Origin: Symbiodinium natans
Taxonomy: Eukaryota; Sar; Dinophyceae; Suessiales; Symbiodiniaceae
Direction: 5' to 3'
Assembly (NCBI GenBank): GCA_905221605.1
Contig: CAJNDS010000680.1
Span: 786,204 to 850,203 of the forward strand
Length of the DNA: 64,000 bases
Part shown: piece by piece, positions 59,275 to 64,000 of the stretch
How the letters are laid out: each line of letters opens with the position of its first letter
Position numbering within the stretch: position 1 is the first letter of the stretch
Position numbers and translations under genes: made by a program
Notes under the pieces: model-generated
What the model saw: only the letters and a program-made list of their open reading frames with translations
Databases searched by the model: none
Told to the model about the DNA's origin: nothing

Positions 59275-59364
59275 CATGGTACTTATTAACCAAATATATA
59301 ACTGTACTTGTAACCCACTTATAAGCCCCTCAAGTACAGTTATAATTGGTTGATAAGTACCATG
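59275..59364. mobile_element. 90-bp fold-back element (MITE-like)
   Basis: Begins CATGGTACTTATTAACCAA and ends TTGGTTGATAAGTACCATG; the arms of about 36 bp are near-perfect reverse complements, including the inner AACTGTACTTG/CAAGTACAGTT. The core is AT-rich in GC-rich surroundings. Weaker complementarity continues outwards (CTTGGAGGGCTC / AACTTCCAAG, about 59,264-59,374). No coding capacity. Confidence 0.85.
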
Positions 59365-59374
59365 AACTTCCAAG

Positions 59375-61956
59375 CAATGAGGGCAAGACTCATGTGTAGA
59401 GCCCCCCACCATCCACCCATGAGGGTGCCCGTATCGGAAATATGAGAGCTCCTCGGCCACTTGCCTCGCCTCCCGGATCTGCGATGTGCCTACGAGCCGC
59501 GGGCTACGCAGTGGCCCTCCCCCATGCAAGCTCGTGACGGTGCTGTGCGGAACACTTTGCAGGGAATCGCGAATATCGCGAAACCTAGCAGATTCTCCCA
59601 GCGTCTTTTGGTGGCTTGGCCTGACCTCCGAAGTTGGGACTGCGCCAGCTACGCAGCTAAGTACCAAAAGCACTCCGAGTCCTCGGCTCTGCTTCCGAGG
59701 CGTGCGGCCAACAGCTGGCAGGGGAGGGTCAGCAGGAGTGCCCTTCTTGGCGTGAAATCACTGATGGAGCTCACGCACCCGCAGTGACAAACGGGCGACG
59801 AATCGCATGGCCTGCAGCACAGCGCGTCGCAGCCTACGCTTCCGCGCTCGCGATGCCTTGCGCCGCCATTGCGGCTGCCATTTCGCACTGTGCCAGGAGC
59901 TTCGCGGTCCATCTCCCGGCAGGTCGTTGACCATTCCTTGGCCGGGCTGGCGGCGCGCCGCGGGCGAAAATTCTCGAGCGGACGCGTGTGCGGCTGTGCA
60001 GCCTCCATCTGGTGGTTTACGGAGCGACACCGCTGCGCGGGGTGCTGTGCTGCGATGCGACCCTCGCGTCTCTGCGGACCCGAAAGGGTGAAGCCCTGCG
60101 AAACACATGCGCCTCGCGGAGTCACGCTCGAGCATGCTTGCCACGAAGCCGTGAAGCCATTTTGTGATTTTGGAGGCTCCGCCTGGTTTCCGGTCAACCC
60201 AGGCAAGGAGAAGTTTTTTTGTCAGCATGCCCATATCACCCAGCTACATGAGCTACAAACCCAACACGAGTCGAGGCCGATTTGCTAGAATCCTGATTCT
60301 TCGATGGAAACGCTCTCTTCTCGCGGAACGGCAAATGCGTCAGCGCACGCATTCGTTTCGACGAAGCCCCGCCCCTTGCCAGCCTCTTCCCTGCCGCCGG
60401 TGAGCTGCAGCCTTGAGTGTGGAGGACGCTGACCCTGTGAACAAACCGCACAGGGAACCGCGGGCTCACAGAAAGAAGGGCGTTAGGCCAAGCAAGCACC
60501 TCAACACCAACAAACTTTGAGAGCACACGATTGCAGGAGGTGCACGTCAGCACGTCGCTGGAGCGGGCCAGGACGCGCACGTCACCCTGCTGAGGGTGGA
60601 CCATATGGGAGAGTCGGAGCAGCTTGGGGAGTCGCCGCATGGACCCTGTGGCGCGCGAGCTGTGCTCTCCCCAGAGGCACCGAGGTCCTCCCAGAGCCCT
60701 TCCAGGTGCGCCTCTTCCACTGGTGCCATGCCGGTGCTGTGCATGCGGCATCCATTGGCATCCATTGGCACCCTCCGAACCAGCCAAATGCTCTTTGAAT
60801 TGTAGTACAACTTGAATATTGGGGAGCCCCGTCCGTGTCCATGAACCCGCGGCGGTTCAATCGACATCCCACCTGCTTCCGATAGGACTTGGAGCTAACA
60901 CCTTTTTTCTGCATCATCTGTTTCTGCCATGTCGCAGGCGCCATTGCCTGCCCACCGCCCTTCCCCGAAGATTCCGCAGCGCCACTGGCTCCGTCCGTCC
61001 CGCGGAATCAGGAGCTGTGCGACTCCGGCAGGCCAGAAGCACCGCCGAAGGTTTCGGCGGGTGCGGCGTTGTCTGCCCTCTCTTGGCGCGGCCGAACTCC
61101 CCGCCGCGAGCGAGTCCTCGCACTCCCGGCGGGTCTTGTCGGCCCCTCTCCCGAAGACGAGGTGCGCGGTTGGAAACCCTACAGCATCCGACGCGGGCGA
61201 CACGACACAATCGCTGAACTTCGCGACCCCGAGCGTTACGCCCCATTGCCCGGTTTGCAACAGCAACGACGCAGTGAGGTCAAGCGCTACTCCCAACGGG
61301 GTCGCCCACACGACGTCCCTCCGCAAAGCCGCCCAGCCAGGCGAAGACGTCTCCTCATTGCGATCCGCGTTATCTCGGGGAGAGCGTGGTGTGGGGTCAT
61401 TGGGGATGGCTGTGAGCCATGCGCCGACAGCCTGCTAACGAGTGCACTGAGCGGCGGTGGCGGGAGGAGCGGGTTCCGAGTACAAAACATTACAAGACGC
61501 ATAATACTTCCATGCATGCACCCACCCGCCAGGCTATGCTACGCTCAGTGGCGTCGGGCTCGGGTCCTGGCAGTCGCGCACGCAAGCGTGCTGCCTCGTG
61601 GACAGCAAGCGAGTTGGCAAACGCAGCCCGCAAGCCGCAGGGGTGGCGCGGAGGAGCAGCCACGCGCCCTGCAACGCGCTGCCCAACTGTATTTTGAATT
61701 GGCTATTTTCTTGATTCGTAATCTTGTACAAACCACGAAACAGTCTACGTAAATGTGTATGTTACCCTGTACATATTAAGTTTCGGTAGTGTTCGTAACA
61801 TATGCACCATTGTGTGTCCGCATGCATGCATGCATGTATGCATGCATGCATGTATGCATGCATGCATGTATGCATGCATGCATGTGTGCATGTGTGCATG
61901 CATGTATGCATGCATGCATGTATGCCTGCGTATGCATGTATGCATGCATGTATGTA

Positions 61957-62002
<46 letters not shown>

Positions 62003-62430
62003 TCTGCACACACACATACATATGTACCTGTGAATCAATATGCCTTGCATCCCATCAAGGGGGTTTGTAAAAATGACTTTGAACTTTTTTCGACTTTGGG
62101 TTTCTGATGGGGGGGGGGAGGGGTTGAAAAGTTCTGCATCTAGAGGTTGTGCTCGTGGAGCCTGGGGTCTAGAAGGTTATGAGGCTATGGGTTTAGGGGT
62201 TTGGAGATGCGTTGTTGATGATGGTGATGATGTAGGGTTGGCAACTGTATTCATTGCATCGGTAGAGAAATAGGTGCATGTACGTGCATGTACACATTTT
62301 TTCCTCCCGTGTTTGCGCGTCTGCCAAAGTTGAGCTCACCGTCAACGAGGGCCTTTATTTTAGCCTCAGCGGCAGCATGCTGGACCCCGCGGTGTCCGCT
62401 AGCCCGGTCATGTGGTGGTTTTGTGTCGCC
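59375..62430. other. GC-rich stretch without a confident gene
   Basis: Long open frames occur on several frames at once (for example + 60,889-61,752, + 60,929-61,438 and minus 60,895-61,326 overlap), which GC richness alone can produce. One + frame at about 61,225-61,260 contains a VTPHCPVCNSND stretch with a CPxC pair, but no full zinc finger. Nothing is firm enough to call. Confidence 0.5.
61826..62000. repeat. (TGCA)n / (TG)n microsatellite
   Basis: TGCATGCATGTA-type tetranucleotide repeats (61,826-61,950) pass into a TG run (61,960-61,995). TGCATGCA is self-complementary, so the tract can fold back on itself. Confidence 0.95.
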
Positions 62431-63020
62431 GCCCTCGTCGCTGCCGGCCAAGCTGGCCAAACTCGCCCTGCTGCCGGCAGCGCCATGGCTCGCTGCACCG
62501 CGACGGACAGGCGCGTGCACCACCTGCGAGCCCACCGCTGCGGCCGTGGCGCAATGCCGGCGAGGCCCGCGGCCCACGTAGCCGCACGAGGTCGCACACC
62601 AGGTTTACATCGTCCGCGCTCCAGCGGGCCCCCACTTCGGCGCCGAGAGCCACGAGGCGTTGCGGACCGGCGTGTTGCCACTCTGGGTACGTAGCCTGTT
62701 TGCGGCGCTCGGTTGCAGCCAGCAATCCCTGTGTAGGGTGGGGTACCAGCGTCGCGTCACCACACAGCCCGAGTGGTAAAGGACCATGTCAAGGCGACGA
62801 CGACCACTCCCAGGGGCTGTGGGACGACGTGTCCTTCTGGCCCCACCGCTTCACGAATGACGCCGCCGACCCACACATGCTCCGCGAGCCCCGCCCGGCG
62901 TGCGATCAACCCGCACGCGACGGCGTGGTCTCCGAGTGCACCACGCGTGAGGAGCGCGTGAGGCCACAGCATGCCACAGCCAGCAAGCGTGGGCGCAATG
63001 CGATCTGCATCGCGGGAGGG
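62430..63020 (-). pseudogene. Retroelement relic, C-terminal part of pol-like ORF
   Basis: On the minus strand, from high to low coordinates: MLWPHALLTRGALGDHAVAC and GLIARRAGLAEHVWVGGVIR, EAVGPEGHVVPQ (about 63,010-62,810); then, after a frameshift, RRRLDMVLYH; another shift to LCGDATLVPHPTQG, TERRKQATYPEWQ and RLVALGAEVGARWSADD (about 62,725-62,610); and in a third frame RWARRWCTRLSVAVQRAMAL (about 62,545-62,480). I recognise the order HALLTRGAL.DHAV / RRRLDxVxY / DATLVxP / AERRK.A.YPE / GxEVGxRWS / RRWW..LSVAVQRA from memory as the C-terminal part of a reverse-transcriptase protein abundant in dinoflagellate genomes. At least three frameshifts make it dead. Confidence 0.65.
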
Positions 63021-63199
63021 AATGGCTGTCGTCTGAGGTATGGCCGGACCGGAGGCTGGTTCCATGGTCGGCAGCAACACATCGCATTCGCGAAGGTAGC
63101 AGTTGCGGGTTCGTGTTCGCGTGATAGCGGATTCGGGGAGCAGGGGCGCGGGTTCGTGGTGCAAGGTGCGGGTTCCCTCAAAACTGCACCCTGCACCTG

Positions 63200-63232
63200 C
63201 ACGATTTAGCGACGCAGCGTCGCTAAATCGTG
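63200..63232. repeat. Perfect palindrome, 16-bp arms
   Basis: CACGATTTAGCGACGC, one A, then its exact reverse complement GCGTCGCTAAATCGTG. A third copy of the core (TCGCTAAATCG) follows at about 63,241-63,251 and continues GGTGCAG, which mirrors CTGCACC upstream at about 63,184-63,197. It lies beside a loose CACC-rich repeat (63,330-63,490). Confidence 0.95.
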
Positions 63233-63819
63233 GAAATGTTTCGCTAAATCGGGTGCAGGCGGATCGGGAGAGCGCGGGGTCGGAGTGCAGGGAAAAAATG
63301 TGGGGTGCAGGGTGCGGAACGCGGGTGTGAGGAGCGCTGCACTGCACCCGTGCACCCCATGACCCGCACTGTTGCACCCCAACACAGCCCAACACCGCAC
63401 TGCAACCACCTTCACCATTGCCCCAGCACCCGCACCACTTCACCCCACCACCTGCACCATTGCACCCCACAGCCGACACCACTGCACCGCACCCTGTTCT
63501 ACGCTTGGCATCCACGCAACAGAGCATTGCTCTTAAAGTTCTGTAAATTGTTAAATTAAAGACATTGAAGGACTAAAGATAATGCGACGCGGCGAACGGC
63601 GGAAACCCACATGGCCGCGGGCGCCGAGGCAGCATGCGCCGCCGCGCACGCCCAGGAGGATGATGCCGAGGCAGTCCCAGAGCCTGTGCCGGTGCTTTGC
63701 CACTCGCGCCCACAAGCCAGGAGACACTCGCTGCCTTGCGTGATCCACTCCGGCGGCCACCTGAACCTCAAATTCCCGTTGGCCCAGAGCTGTGTCGCAA
63801 CAGCATGAGGCCCGTTGAG

Positions 63820-64000
63820 CTATGCCGGGATCGGCTCATCACCAATGCCCGCAAAGCACGGAAGGGAGCCGCTGCGGGACCCGGGATGCACAGGGGAGCA
63901 CCTGCGGGTGCTGCTGGACGACGAAGACTGCGCGCAGCTGTTAACCCATGCCCACAAACTCGTTTCCGGACAAGTGCCGGCAGCGATCATACCCGCCCTG
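63820..64000 (+). pseudogene. Retroelement relic, start of reverse transcriptase region, off window
   Basis: The + strand reads RLITNARKARKGAAAGPGM (about 63,829-63,885), then, after a one-base insertion, TGEHLRVLLDDEDCAQLLTH and AHKLVSGQVPAAIIPAL to the window end. The pattern RKG.A.GPSGMT.EHLR.LLDD......LA..L..G.VP is the conserved stretch just before the reverse transcriptase palm in the dinoflagellate family named for the minus-strand relic. The one-base shift at GPGM/TGEHL breaks the frame. It lies about 0.8 kb from the minus relic and points the other way. The rest is outside the window. Confidence 0.6.

Noticed and set aside
58686-59353. About 210-residue + frames rich in YPVIPGHT-type repeats
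   Set aside because: Open in all three frames because the 10-bp unit contains no stop; no flanking coding evidence.
60889-61752. 287-residue + open frame
   Set aside because: Overlapped by long frames on other frames and the minus strand in GC-rich DNA; no domain or splice pattern seen.
62757-63527. Single 256-residue minus-strand gene
   Set aside because: Only its C-terminal third matches the retroelement; the rest reads through CACC-rich repeat and the palindrome.

Overview
This is eukaryotic nuclear DNA, most likely from a dinoflagellate of the Symbiodiniaceae/Suessiales type. The evidence: seven-base telomere-type repeats (CCCTAAA/TTTAGGG) inside the chromosome; G- and C-runs with many micro- and minisatellites; a compact eight-exon FKBP gene in which three of seven introns start with GC; and two decayed retroelement pieces of a reverse-transcriptase family I recognise, from memory, as abundant in dinoflagellate genomes. 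No operons, Shine-Dalgarno sites, tRNA, rRNA or CRISPR arrays were seen. Homology statements are by eye; no database was searched.

1-46,110: an imperfect direct tandem array of six large units (U1 1-6,627, left end cut by the window; U2 6,628-18,821; U3 18,822-25,989; U4 25,990-33,029; U5 33,030-42,377; U6 42,378-46,110, broken off). Each unit carries, in the same order and on the + strand, a series of short peptide-coding blocks separated by non-coding DNA. They read as exons of one intron-rich gene. The blocks include ADVRKV..HGPNGEEPAIKV, QELEQHR, FVSKTFICGSAEDG, LGKVPWVWDVKLHGHNL, FYSYNEMSQPNTC, GKRSHEDLEDIKPPAKQQR, a starch-binding CBM20 domain split over at least three exons, a hydrophobic block, and LPMLLG and KAGLKAASPSEG blocks. 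There are short (U1, U3, U4) and long (U2, U5, probably U6) unit types. Long units carry an extra ~1 kb segment, and the two complete ones (U2, U5) also carry a second partial CBM20 block and fold-back junctions. Some copies keep open exons; others have stops or frameshifts. The array looks like repeated duplication of a CBM20 gene, mostly decaying. Whether any copy is expressed cannot be told from sequence.

Two foreign insertions interrupt the array: 16,175-18,552 in U2, between exact 18-bp direct repeats, and 39,064-39,605 in U5, between 16-bp direct repeats with imperfect terminal inverted repeats. Unit homology supports both as insertions.

46,110-64,000 is non-arrayed. It holds microsatellites, four related ~80-95 bp fold-back elements (47.78-48.33 kb), a cysteine-rich CWD..T...CC exon cluster (49.66-50.38 kb), two orphan exons (52.55-53.06 kb), a 50-bp minisatellite (53.17-53.86 kb), a telomere-variant array TTTTAGGG then TTTCAGGG (54.74-55.07 kb), and the best gene in the window, a nuclear-type FKBP prolyl isomerase (55,955-57,141). 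These are followed by a 10-bp minisatellite with two alternating variants (58.80-59.14 kb), a 90-bp fold-back/MITE (59,275-59,364), a GC-rich stretch without a convincing gene, a TGCA/TG microsatellite, and at the right end two retroelement relics in divergent orientation, the + one running off the window.
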